From Dolichospermum sp. DET69 (GTDB lineage Bacteria > Cyanobacteriota > Cyanobacteriia > Cyanobacteriales > Nostocaceae), in contig CP070233.1 of NCBI GenBank assembly GCA_017355425.1, forward strand, positions 350,501 through 414,500: a stretch of DNA of 64,000 nucleotides. Reading direction: 5' to 3'. The notes beneath the pieces were generated by a model. The model was not told the DNA's origin. It searched no databases and was given only the letters and a program-made list of their open reading frames with translations. How positions within the stretch are numbered: position 1 is the first letter of the stretch; each line of letters begins with the position of its first letter. Shown one piece after another: positions 50,725 to 59,380 of the stretch. The translations under genes and the position numbers were made by a program.

Positions 50725-51546
50725 ATGGTACTAAACCGAGAAAAAGTAGAGTTTTACTTAACAGACCTAGAAACTCCTGTAGGTAAGGTAATTAGTGTAA
50801 CTATTGCTGTATTGGTTTTAGTATCTTCGGGAATTTTTGTGGCGGAAACCTATGATCTTTCTCAAAATACGCGTTGTGAATTAAGAGGATTAGATGATTG
50901 TATATTAATAATTTTTGCGGTGGAATATTTACTCCGCCTATGGAGTACAAAAGATAGAATTAAATATATTCTGAGTTTTTATGCAATTATTGATTTAATG
51001 TCAATTTTGCCATCTTTTGTCGGATTAGTAGATATTAGTTTTATTCGATTATTAAGATGGTTTAGAATTTTACGTCTACTGCGATTTATTGACAAAAAGT
51101 TTTTAATTGGTAGTATCAGCAATCAAGATGGTGTGATTTTTGCGAGAATATTATTTACTTTATTTGCCATAGTTTTTGTTTTTTCTGGGTTAATTTATCA
51201 AGTTGAGCATCCTGTTAATCCAGAGAGTTTTGATACTTTTTTAGATGCTTTTTATTTCTCAGTCGTGACAATGACAACGGTGGGATTTGGTGATGTGACA
51301 CCAATTTCTGAATTAGGTCGCTTACTAACAGTATTGATGATTTTAACAGGAGTGGCTTTGATTCCTTGGCAGATTGGTGACTTAATTAGACGATTGGTAA
51401 AAACTGCAAATCAAGTAGAAACTGTTTGTCAAGGGTGCGGTTTAGCGTTTCATGATACAGATGCCGGATTTTGTAAAAAATGCGGTGAGCAATTAAAAAT
51501 TAAAGCAGGAATCAGAACGGATAAAACAGATTTATTTATGTTATAA
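50725..51546 (+). CDS. Voltage-gated-type potassium channel with zinc-ribbon tail
   Basis: The 273-residue protein has six membrane spans. The voltage-sensor-like S4 has regularly spaced Arg (FIRLLRWFRILRLLRFI, about 112-128). The pore has TMTTVGFGDVTPISELGRLL with the K+ selectivity TVGFGD. So it is an ion transporter of the Kv family in the plasma or thylakoid membrane. The C-terminus holds CQGCGLAFHDTDAGFCKKCGEQL, a zinc ribbon with four Cys. The ribbon could sense redox or metal and gate the channel; that is a guess. It is followed by gene relics rather than a partner gene. Confidence 0.92.
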   Translation: MVLNREKVEFYLTDLETPVGKVISVTIAVLVLVSSGIFVAETYDLSQNTRCELRGLDDCILIIFAVEYLLRLWSTKDRIKYILSFYAIIDLMSILPSFVGLVDISFIRLLRWFRILRLLRFIDKKFLIGSISNQDGVIFARILFTLFAIVFVFSGLIYQVEHPVNPESFDTFLDAFYFSVVTMTTVGFGDVTPISELGRLLTVLMILTGVALIPWQIGDLIRRLVKTANQVETVCQGCGLAFHDTDAGFCKKCGEQLKIKAGIRTDKTDLFML

Positions 51547-51566
51547 AATGAAGTGCTGAATGTGGG

Positions 51567-51716
51567 TTAAGACATCAAATCTTGAGAAACAAACGACAAT
51601 GAGATATGAAAGATAATACAGTTTTTTAGTCCAAACTTAGCAATTAATAAACCACCTAAAATTCCCCCGCATATCAGAGAGATAACCCCAAAAGTACCGT
51701 AAACTAAACCAGAAAA
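51567..51716 (-). pseudogene. MFS transporter C-terminal fragment
   Basis: The minus frame reads GLVYGTFGVISLICGGILGG followed by LLIAKFGLKNCIIF. It matches one helix pair of AmpG-like major facilitator permeases. The rest of the transporter is absent; upstream is unrelated sequence. So it is a relic about 50 codons long. It abuts another relic on the plus strand at 51718. Confidence 0.65.
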
Positions 51717-51717
51717 A

Positions 51718-52086
51718 TTGGAGTTATTGCAAAACCGTAATATTGAACTAGAAGCAGAAGTTAAAAAACGTACAGGAGAATTACAAGCAAAGACAGAACG
51801 GGAACGTTTAGTCAGTGCTATAGCTAACCGGATTCGTACTTCCTTAGACTTAGAAGAAATCCTCAATTCTTTGGCTACCGAGGTAAGGAAAGTATTAACC
51901 TGCGATCGCTTTGGTAATTGGCATTGGTTTCTGAGTCACGATACTGTATTTAATCGGGATAGTAACAACCTCCCCAAACAAATTATCGGTGCAGCTTCAG
52001 AAATCAGCGAGCGGGTTTACAAAAAATCTTCTTCTATAATCCTTTTGAAAATTCTTCTTGATAAAATTCAAACCTTACTAAATTAA
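51718..52086 (+). pseudogene. Sensor kinase fragment (coiled coil plus GAF start)
   Basis: The frame has NRNIELEAEVKKRTGELQAK and RERLVSAIANRIRTSLDLEEIL, then a GAF-domain start VRKVLTCDRF. Both match the linker and GAF region of large cyanobacterial hybrid sensor kinases. It breaks into unrelated sequence after about residue 70, with no kinase core. It starts with a TTG and no ribosome site. I read it as a relic of a deleted sensor gene. The response-regulator/kinase gene at 52237 is separate and intact. Confidence 0.7.
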
Positions 52087-52236
52087 CACTAATTTTTATA
52101 TAAGTAGGTTAGCATTGAAAATTGTCGTTATGGCCAGGCAAGAGGCACTCATGCAAGAGGCAAGAGTGAAGAGGTTTTGGGAGATTTTACTTTTCTTTAC
52201 ATACCTTTAAATTTTTATGTTCACCTACTTATACCT

Positions 52237-53301
52237 ATGCTTCCTAAAATTTTAATTATTGATGATGAACCTAATAATTTTGATGTGATTGAGACCTTAT
52301 TAGATAATCAAGGTTATGAATTAAGCTATGTTAACAATGCACAACAAGCTCTAGAACTTTTAGATTATTTCCAACCGGATGTAATTTTATTAGATGTGAT
52401 GATGCCAGAAATGAATGGGATCGAATTTTGTCAAAAATTTAAGTCTAATCCTCATTGGAAACATATTTCCATAATTATGGTGACAGCCCTTGCCAGTAAA
52501 GAAGATTTATCCCAATGTTTATTAGCAGGTGCTGATGATTTTATCACTAAACCCATTAATGGATTAGAATTACGTTTGCGGACGCGTTCTATGCTCAGAA
52601 TTAAACAACAATATGATGCTTTACAAGAAATTTTATATTTACGGGAAGACCTGTCTAATATGATAGTTCATGATTTGCGAAATCCCCTGGCAGCTATCAT
52701 TATGTCTGCGGAAATTTTACAAGTTGCAGAATATTCACAAGAACGTCAGGAAAAAAAAACCAGTCAAATTATCACTAATGTCCGAAAATTACAATCCATG
52801 ATTGATAGTTTACTAATCATGGCAAAATTAGATTCGGGTAAGATCACGCTTCAACGTACAGATACTAATATTTTTGATATCTGTTCGGCTGCGATTGCTG
52901 ATATTGAACTCACCATAACTAAAAAAAATCTAGAACTAATTACTAAACTACCACAATCTGGAATTACAGCCAGTTTAGATCCCCATCTTTTCCGAAGAGT
53001 CATTGATAATTTACTTTCTAATGCGATTAAATTCACCCCAGGAAAAAGTCAGATTTCTTTTGTTGCTGATTACACATCATCAGGAAAATTCATTATCCAA
53101 ATTGCTGATTCAGGTTCAGGTGTAAAACAAGAATTAAGAGAAGTGATTTTTGCCAAATATGAAGTAGGCAATCTTATTACAGGTGCATATCAAATTGGCT
53201 TAGGTTTGGCTTTCTGTAAAATGGTTGTCGAAGCTCATGGAGGATGTATTACGGTAGAAGAAAATTATCCAACTGGGGCAATTTTTATAGTTGAAATTTA
53301 G
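52237..53301 (+). CDS. Hybrid response regulator-histidine kinase
   Basis: The 354-residue protein from the ATG at 52237 has a receiver domain first: ILIIDDEPNN, phospho-Asp in VILLDVMMPEMNG near 52, and DDFITKPINGLEL. Then comes a HisKA domain with the phospho-His in MIVHDLRNPLAAIIMSAEIL near 150. A HATPase with NLLSNAIKFTPG, IADSGSG and GLGLAFCKMVVEAHGG follows. It probably receives a signal from another kinase and relays it. An upstream in-frame ATG at 52177 lies in unstructured sequence and is rejected. The partner is unknown. It may have replaced the lost sensor gene next to it, but there is no direct evidence. Confidence 0.92.
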   Translation: MLPKILIIDDEPNNFDVIETLLDNQGYELSYVNNAQQALELLDYFQPDVILLDVMMPEMNGIEFCQKFKSNPHWKHISIIMVTALASKEDLSQCLLAGADDFITKPINGLELRLRTRSMLRIKQQYDALQEILYLREDLSNMIVHDLRNPLAAIIMSAEILQVAEYSQERQEKKTSQIITNVRKLQSMIDSLLIMAKLDSGKITLQRTDTNIFDICSAAIADIELTITKKNLELITKLPQSGITASLDPHLFRRVIDNLLSNAIKFTPGKSQISFVADYTSSGKFIIQIADSGSGVKQELREVIFAKYEVGNLITGAYQIGLGLAFCKMVVEAHGGCITVEENYPTGAIFIVEI

Positions 53302-53375
53302 TAGGGGCAATCCCCCTGTGGTTGCCCCTCTTGAGGAGTCACTGAGTCAGAACCAAGGAGGAAGAAGGAATTGAG

Positions 53376-53960
53376 TCAATTTTCTACAGCAGGAGATTCA
53401 AAACTCACATCTTCATATACATTTTCTGTGGGACAGCGAAAATCTACACTTGCTAAATGCACATTTTCCCCTTGTCCATAACTATCAAATACCCATTGTC
53501 CCTCGGAATTACGCCGGAAAATTTCGACATTTATCCGGGTTTGACTTACTAATACATATTCCTGAAGTGATTCTAAGTGACGATAATCAGCAAATTTATC
53601 ACCTCTATCAAAAGCTTCTGTGCTGGGAGATAACACTTCAATAATTAAACAGGGATAACGCAAAAAGTTATGAAAAGCCTTATCTTTTTCGTCGCAACTG
53701 ACTATGACATCAGGATAATAATAGGTGTTAATTGATTCAATGTCTGCTTTAGTATCGGCAATGTAAGCTTGACATCCACTACCACGCAGATGATTTCTCA
53801 GCATAGAAGCAATATTGAGGGTAATAATGACATGAGTATTACTAGCCCCTGCCATTGCGTATACTTCTCCGTCTCTGTATTCATGTTTGATAGGGCTGGT
53901 TTCCTCCCATTGGAGATATTCTGCGGGGGAAAGATAGTTATAGTTGGGAGTGGCAATCAT
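53376..53960 (-). CDS. Uma2 family endonuclease (DUF820), copy 2
   Basis: The 194-residue protein has LSPAEYLQWEETSPIKHEYRDGEV and YAMAGASNTHVIITLNIASM. The core YYPDVIVSCDE and CLIIEVLSPSTEAFDRGDKFADYR holds the PD-(D/E)XK-like Asp, Glu and Lys positions. It differs from the copy at 16553 in sequence but shares the fold. The gene lies 5 bp after the stop of a lytic transglycosylase on the same strand. The function of Uma2 proteins is unknown. Downstream (53302-53370) is a short repeat. Confidence 0.9.
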   Translation of the reverse strand: MIATPNYNYLSPAEYLQWEETSPIKHEYRDGEVYAMAGASNTHVIITLNIASMLRNHLRGSGCQAYIADTKADIESINTYYYPDVIVSCDEKDKAFHNFLRYPCLIIEVLSPSTEAFDRGDKFADYRHLESLQEYVLVSQTRINVEIFRRNSEGQWVFDSYGQGENVHLASVDFRCPTENVYEDVSFESPAVEN

Positions 53961-53964
53961 AGTA

Positions 53965-56154
53965 TTAATTAGGTGGTAATTTGGGGTGTGTTTCTGAGTA
54001 TTTGGTGACTATGGCAGAAACTTCTGGGTTATAAAGTCGCAGATAATTCCAGTAGTTTCCGAAAACTTGCCGAACATAATTTTTAGTTTCATCAAAGGGA
54101 ATTTCTTCCACAAATTCATCTGGATCTTTTTTAGGGATGGTTTGCAGCCATTTAGCAACGTTACCAGGTCCGGCATTATAACTAGCGATCGCTAACATGG
54201 AATTATTGCCATATTGTTGATGGGTATAATCTAAATACCAAGTCCCTAACATAATGTTATCGTTGGGATTTTCTAGATTGATTTTTTTAAAGTCTACACC
54301 GATTTGTGGGGTTATCCATGCTCCTGTACTGGGCATAACCTGCATTAAACCAGTTGCCCCAACGGGGGATTTAATTTTCGCCTGAAAGCGGGATTCTTGC
54401 CGCATTAAAGCTGTAACTAATAGGGGATTGAGTTGACGGGAAGTAGACCATTTTTCAATTTCTTTAAAATAAGGAAAAGGATAACGGGCTTGCCAATAAA
54501 TACTTTGTTGACTTAAAGCTTGATATTCAGCTTTTTCTGCTGGTGTTTCTCTGTTTTCTAATTTAGCAATTTTGTCAATTCCAATCAGATATTCACCCTT
54601 TGTCAACCTCATTAATCCTTCGGTAAATTGTTCAGTGACACTGGGCTGATTTTTATTTTTAAATTCTGTTTCCCATTGCAACCAAGCATCACGATCTTGT
54701 CCCAGTAAATACAATTCATGGAAAGTCTCAGAACCTGCTGGAGGAACAGGACGTTGGGGAGGGATAATTGTCGGATTCATCACGCGCAGATTGTTAAAAT
54801 CCCCCACATTTAAACCCAAAATACTCGCAGAACGCCAAGCATAATAAGACTGAGGAAATTCACTAATTACAGACTTATAAGCAGTAATAGCTTCCTGTTG
54901 TTTGCCGAGTGTTGTTGCCCATTTGCCTACCCAAAATCCGGCTCTAGGGGCTAAAATACTGGTTTTATTATTAATAGTAATTGGTTGCGCCCATTGCCAT
55001 GCTCCTAAATAGTCATTGTTTTTAGCTTTAGTTTGGGCAATTTTCCAACGAAATTCCGCAGCTTCATCGGTGCTGCTATATTTACCTAATAATAATTTCC
55101 ATGTTGTACTAGCTGACTGATTATCTTTAAGAGATTCTAGCAGATTGGCTTTTTTTACTAATGCTTGAGGGGCTTGATCGGGAAATTTATTAATTATTTG
55201 ATCAAGATAGAGAATAGAATCTTTGCCTTTAGCAATATCAGACAATCTTGATAGGGCTGTACCGGTTTCTTTGGCCGTGGGAAACTTTTGTAGTAGTTGT
55301 TTATAAACTGCAATAGCTTGATCTTGTTCTTTATTTAATTGTAATCCTCTGGCGATGCGATAGAGGCTAGTGGCTGTTTTTGGGGCTTGAATATAAGCAT
55401 TTTTAGCCTTCGTAAATTCATTATTATTCCAGTAAGCTGAACCAATGATTTCCCAATCTGCGGGTTTGAGTTGTGGCTGTTTCACCAACTGATCTAATAT
55501 CCCCACAATTCCCGGCTCATCAGCGGCGTATTCAGCTAAGATTAATTGTAATTTGGGTTGATTAGGATTGTCTTTTAAGCGTTTGCGGATAATTTCCCAA
55601 GTGAGGGGATGAGAGGGAAATTGAGCGATCGCTTGATCAGATAATTTTGGTTGAGCGATCGCATATATAGCCTTAACTACGGCTGCCTCTTTTGCATATT
55701 CCTTTAGCACTTTTCGGCGCAAATCGGAAGCTGGCTTATCTTCGCCCAAAATATCATGAGCCTGGGCTTGTTTAAGTAAAATATAAGGTGCTAAAACAGG
55801 ATAGTCTTTTTCTAGTCCTGTCAATAAACTCAGTGCTTTTTTCCCTTGAGAAGTTTCCACGTAATCACTAGCCAACAGATAACGAGCGCGTTCCCGATCT
55901 GGGGAACTACCTGTTTGGGCAATTTCTGTGAGTTTTGTTAATCTTTCTGGTACGGATTGAGACAATAGAGAAAAGACAACTGACTTAAGTTTGGTAGTCT
56001 CAGATAGTTTTTCTGGCTTACTCTGACTCATGTTCAGCCATTGACTGAGAGTTTTGCCGGCTTGGGGCGCTGATACCATTGCCCCAGCTAAAAAGGCACA
56101 TAGTCCAGCACCAGCAAGGAGATAAATTTGTGTTTTCTGTAGTTTTTTAAACAT
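53965..56154 (-). CDS. Lytic murein transglycosylase with TPR-like N-terminus (Slt70-like)
   Basis: The 729-residue protein has one N-terminal membrane or signal segment (IYLLAGAGLCAFLAGAMVSA). A long alpha-helical TPR-like region fills 50-560 (PAWQWAQPI and other repeats). The C-terminal SLT domain has LLVTALMRQESRFQAKIKSP with the catalytic Glu, VGATGLMQVMPSTG and IASYNAGPGNVAKWL. It cleaves peptidoglycan between MurNAc and GlcNAc, making 1,6-anhydro ends. In filamentous cyanobacteria such enzymes shape septal junctions, but this is not proven here. A Uma2 gene follows within 5 bp of its stop. Confidence 0.93.
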   Translation of the reverse strand: MFKKLQKTQIYLLAGAGLCAFLAGAMVSAPQAGKTLSQWLNMSQSKPEKLSETTKLKSVVFSLLSQSVPERLTKLTEIAQTGSSPDRERARYLLASDYVETSQGKKALSLLTGLEKDYPVLAPYILLKQAQAHDILGEDKPASDLRRKVLKEYAKEAAVVKAIYAIAQPKLSDQAIAQFPSHPLTWEIIRKRLKDNPNQPKLQLILAEYAADEPGIVGILDQLVKQPQLKPADWEIIGSAYWNNNEFTKAKNAYIQAPKTATSLYRIARGLQLNKEQDQAIAVYKQLLQKFPTAKETGTALSRLSDIAKGKDSILYLDQIINKFPDQAPQALVKKANLLESLKDNQSASTTWKLLLGKYSSTDEAAEFRWKIAQTKAKNNDYLGAWQWAQPITINNKTSILAPRAGFWVGKWATTLGKQQEAITAYKSVISEFPQSYYAWRSASILGLNVGDFNNLRVMNPTIIPPQRPVPPAGSETFHELYLLGQDRDAWLQWETEFKNKNQPSVTEQFTEGLMRLTKGEYLIGIDKIAKLENRETPAEKAEYQALSQQSIYWQARYPFPYFKEIEKWSTSRQLNPLLVTALMRQESRFQAKIKSPVGATGLMQVMPSTGAWITPQIGVDFKKINLENPNDNIMLGTWYLDYTHQQYGNNSMLAIASYNAGPGNVAKWLQTIPKKDPDEFVEEIPFDETKNYVRQVFGNYWNYLRLYNPEVSAIVTKYSETHPKLPPN

Positions 56155-56383
56155 TGATACTCGCTGTTGCCTAGTGTCTTACGGAGAAAGTTAGTGATTA
56201 GATGAATATTCTTGCAACCAACTTTAATCATTAGGGTAACACCCCTGATTAAGTTTTACAGCTATGATGCAGGACTTTCCGCTAGGTTGGAGAAGTTGTC
56301 AGCACTACAAGCAGTGTACTATAACTTCTAATGATATAATTATATAATGATTTTAATATCCAAATTTTTTATTAAATAAGCCT

Positions 56384-57451
56384 ATGAACAGGACAATTAA
56401 TTTTCAAACTATTTCTTGGTTTTGGGATCTCCATACAAGAAAACTCATTGAACTTGATCCACCTTATCAAAGACGTAGTGTTTGGAATCAAGATTATAAA
56501 GACTACTTTATTGACACAGTGCTTAATGGTTATCCTGCACCTGCCATATTTATATATCAAGAGATTACACCTGAAGGAGTATCTAAAATTAGTATAGTTG
56601 ATGGCAAGCAGAGATTATCTACTTTATTTGAATTCGCTAATAATGAATTTCCTGTATATGAAAAAGCTACAATTGCAAGATTGCGTGGTAAATATTTCAA
56701 GGATTTAGATATTGAAGCTAAACAGAATTTCTGGAAATATCAGTTCGCTATTGAATATTTACCATCATCTGATGAGAAAATTATTGGTAATATATTTGAC
56801 CGGATTAATCGCAATATAATTAAGCTGACTTCTCAAGAACTTCGCCATGCCAAGTTTAATGGAGTTTTTATTACTGCTGTAGAAGATTTAACTATATGGA
56901 TGTTTGAATATTTAGGGGGCAATTTTCCGAATATTGATCAAAGAACAAAAAAGCAAATGAAAGATGTAGAAATAGTTGCACAACTATTACTTTTTCTAGA
57001 AGAAGGCGTGAGGGCTTATAGTCAAGAATATCTTGATAAATCATTTAGTGAAAGAGATATTAATTGGGAATCTCAAGAAGAAGTTGAAAACGAATTTCGT
57101 CATACTATTGAATCCATTAAAGAAATATTAGAATTCTCACAAGATATAAATTTATCCAAAACTAGATTAAAAAATCAAGCCGATTTTTATTCTTTATTTG
57201 GCGCTGTTGCTGAGTTAAATCGTGAAAATACACTTAATGCAAGTGCAGAGATTGGAGAGAGAATCAAGAAATTTTTAGAAGTAATAGAAGATGAAAAAAT
57301 CAGAAACCAAGCTATAGATAGTTTAAATAATTATCAAATCAACGCTCTCGAATATTATAAAGCGGTTAAACAATCATTTACAGATTCAGGTGCAAGAAAA
57401 ACTAGAATTAGAATTATGAAATCTGTAATTCAGGGAAGTTTTAATTTATAA
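56384..57451 (+). CDS. DUF262 (ParB/Srx-like) domain protein
   Basis: The 355-residue protein has the DUF262 core: RKLIELDPPYQRRSVWNQDY near 19-38 and ISIVDGKQRLSTLFEFANN near 69-87. The DGKQR motif is the DGQQR-type nucleotide site used in GmrS and related anti-phage proteins. The following 200 residues are helical and have no HNH motif, so the GmrD-type nuclease is absent. It ends 10 bp before a RelA/SpoT-domain gene, and the two clearly form an operon. DUF262 proteins are often part of restriction and phage defence. The exact role here is unknown. Confidence 0.85.
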   Translation: MNRTINFQTISWFWDLHTRKLIELDPPYQRRSVWNQDYKDYFIDTVLNGYPAPAIFIYQEITPEGVSKISIVDGKQRLSTLFEFANNEFPVYEKATIARLRGKYFKDLDIEAKQNFWKYQFAIEYLPSSDEKIIGNIFDRINRNIIKLTSQELRHAKFNGVFITAVEDLTIWMFEYLGGNFPNIDQRTKKQMKDVEIVAQLLLFLEEGVRAYSQEYLDKSFSERDINWESQEEVENEFRHTIESIKEILEFSQDINLSKTRLKNQADFYSLFGAVAELNRENTLNASAEIGERIKKFLEVIEDEKIRNQAIDSLNNYQINALEYYKAVKQSFTDSGARKTRIRIMKSVIQGSFNL

Positions 57452-57461
57452 AATTCAATAT

Positions 57462-58469
57462 ATGATCTATCCCTCTATATTAGAGCGCAAATATAATGAA
57501 TATCTACCTTTTGTGAGAGTAGTTGCTGAAAGGGTAAAATCCACCTTAATAAACTTCTGTGAAAGCAAAGGATATGCTTTTTCGTCACGGATTAAAAGTA
57601 TTGAATCTCTAGCGGAGAAAATTGAAACAGGCAGATTTAAAAGCTGGTCAGATTTAGATGATTTATTTGCTTGCACAATTATCATACCGACATTATTACA
57701 TGAAGAAGACGTGATAACATTTTGTCAAGATGTTTTTGAGATTAAACCTAAACCACGCATAATTAAACGAGGACAACATAAAAAATCTCCTGATACTTTT
57801 AAATTTGACTCAACAAGAATTTATACTCAACTAAAAAAAGAAGATAACATAGATTTAAACAATCAATTAAATATTTATAATATTACCTTTGAAATTCAGG
57901 TTAAAAGTGCTTTTGAACACGCTTGGGCAGTTTCAACTCATGATTTAGTATATAAAAGTCCTGAGATTGATTGGAAAAGATTACGTTTAGCAGCACAAAT
58001 TAAAGCTAATGTTGAACAACTGGATACTCTAATTCTGGCGTTTGAACAAACCTCTGCTATTATCAAAGAAAATGATTATCCTGAAATAAAAATCAAAAAT
58101 AAATTAGCGCGTGAGATTAAAAATTTGTTTGAAACAGATAAACTTCCTGATGAACTAAAACCAAAAGATATGAACCGTTTTTGTGATAATTTATATCGTC
58201 TTTTAGCTGCTAGAGATCCGGAAATAAATAACCAAGAAATTCAAAAAATTATTAATGTTATTAAAACAGAAATTCAAGCAACATCATTTGCACAAATTCC
58301 TCGAAGTATTTCCTTATTTCAATATTTTTTGGCTATTTTAATACGCAATCAAATTATTGAATTTCCTATAAAAAAATATTATTACCATATAACAGAAGAA
58401 GTGACTACTCTCTACCCTAATACAAACATAGATAATAATTCTATTTTCCTTTATAGCAATGATATTTAA
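57462..58469 (+). CDS. RelA/SpoT-like nucleotidyltransferase domain protein
   Basis: The 335-residue protein has a RelA/SpoT synthetase-like N-terminal half: RIKSIESLAEKIETGRF (43-59), DLDDLFACTIIIPT (64-77) and FEIQVKSAFEHAWAVSTHDLVYK (143-165). The last fits the EIQxRT-waE-H-yK motif of alarmone synthetases. The helical C-terminal half has no known domain. There is no HD hydrolase or TGS domain, so it is a small stand-alone type. Such proteins can make (p)ppGpp or pyrophosphorylate tRNA as toxins. It follows the DUF262 gene by 10 bp and is probably cotranslated. Activity is inferred. Confidence 0.85.
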   Translation: MIYPSILERKYNEYLPFVRVVAERVKSTLINFCESKGYAFSSRIKSIESLAEKIETGRFKSWSDLDDLFACTIIIPTLLHEEDVITFCQDVFEIKPKPRIIKRGQHKKSPDTFKFDSTRIYTQLKKEDNIDLNNQLNIYNITFEIQVKSAFEHAWAVSTHDLVYKSPEIDWKRLRLAAQIKANVEQLDTLILAFEQTSAIIKENDYPEIKIKNKLAREIKNLFETDKLPDELKPKDMNRFCDNLYRLLAARDPEINNQEIQKIINVIKTEIQATSFAQIPRSISLFQYFLAILIRNQIIEFPIKKYYYHITEEVTTLYPNTNIDNNSIFLYSNDI

Positions 58470-58520
58470 GTAACTTTTGGCTATTAGCCCAGAAATTAAT
58501 TTCCGGGCTAGTAAGAAAGT

Positions 58521-59117
58521 TTATTGATCTTCTAACTGACTACTGAATTCTCTAGGAGAACGTCGTTTTAACTCAACTGACTCAGTACGCGGTAATAAGT
58601 CAAATACTTCTCTCAATTTGTTGTCTATTTCCTCAAAAGGTACTTGACCTTTTTTATTGAAAACTACCTTACCTGATTGGTCAAAAATCACAACTTGAGG
58701 AACACTTCCTCCATAATAATATCCTGGTTCTGTGGGTTGATAGGTGGTTTTGTCAGCTAAAATAGTATCAACGCTGATAGGAATGATTTCTGTTGCGCGG
58801 CCATAGAATGCTTGCATCTCCGAAACAACCGGCGCATATTGTTTGCAATCGCTACTATCATCAGTGTAGAATGTCATTATTACTGGTTTATGTTCTGCTA
58901 ATGTCTGCGCTAATGTTTCTTTAGAAGGAACTAGGGAACCATTACCAGCATAAATTACAAAAATATTGCCATCATATCTGTCATCTTTAATACCTGCTAA
59001 TGCTGGCTGCATAGTAATTAAGAATAGGCAAACAAGCAGCACTAAGCATTTCGCCACTAACCGGCGACCATTAGTAATTATTTGAGTTTGTAAAAAAAGC
59101 CACTTTATGTTATTCAT
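58521..59117 (-). CDS. Thylakoid thioredoxin-fold protein, PSI accumulation factor type
   Basis: The 198-residue protein has a signal or membrane segment (CLVLLVCLFLITMQPALA, ends near 41). Its thioredoxin-like part follows: NIFVIYAGNGSLVPSKETLA, PVIMTFYTDDSSDCKQYAPV and VPQVVIFDQSGKVVFNKKGQ. The redox CxxC is replaced by a single Cys (SDCKQY), so it is probably a chaperone or scaffold. I recognise the family called thylakoid membrane photosystem I accumulation factor. It would act at the thylakoid lumen or membrane in PSI assembly. The gene stands alone, with a palindrome ttagcccagaaattaatttc past its stop. Confidence 0.85.
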   Translation of the reverse strand: MNNIKWLFLQTQIITNGRRLVAKCLVLLVCLFLITMQPALAGIKDDRYDGNIFVIYAGNGSLVPSKETLAQTLAEHKPVIMTFYTDDSSDCKQYAPVVSEMQAFYGRATEIIPISVDTILADKTTYQPTEPGYYYGGSVPQVVIFDQSGKVVFNKKGQVPFEEIDNKLREVFDLLPRTESVELKRRSPREFSSQLEDQ

Positions 59118-59380
59118 TAACAGAAACCTTGTCTTTGCTACTATTTTTCCTAAGTTTGTGCTGAACTGATGTTAACTGGTTGGATAATAATCACGCGCAC
59201 GCACTATTTTTTAAGATACCCTTTACATGGTAGTTTCTGGAAAAAATTATTTTTTAGTGAATAATGTGGAGACTTTTCATGTAACTTCTCCACTAGAGAT
59301 GTCTTTTTGATGCTATCTTCTCTAATTAGTTAAACTTGCAGGTTGAAATTCTTTTTGCAATTATAGGTTATTCATAAATC

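Noticed and set aside
51550-51570. Solo IS1634 end suggested by gaatgtgggttaag
   Set aside because: Only about ten bases match the terminal repeat, which can occur by chance.
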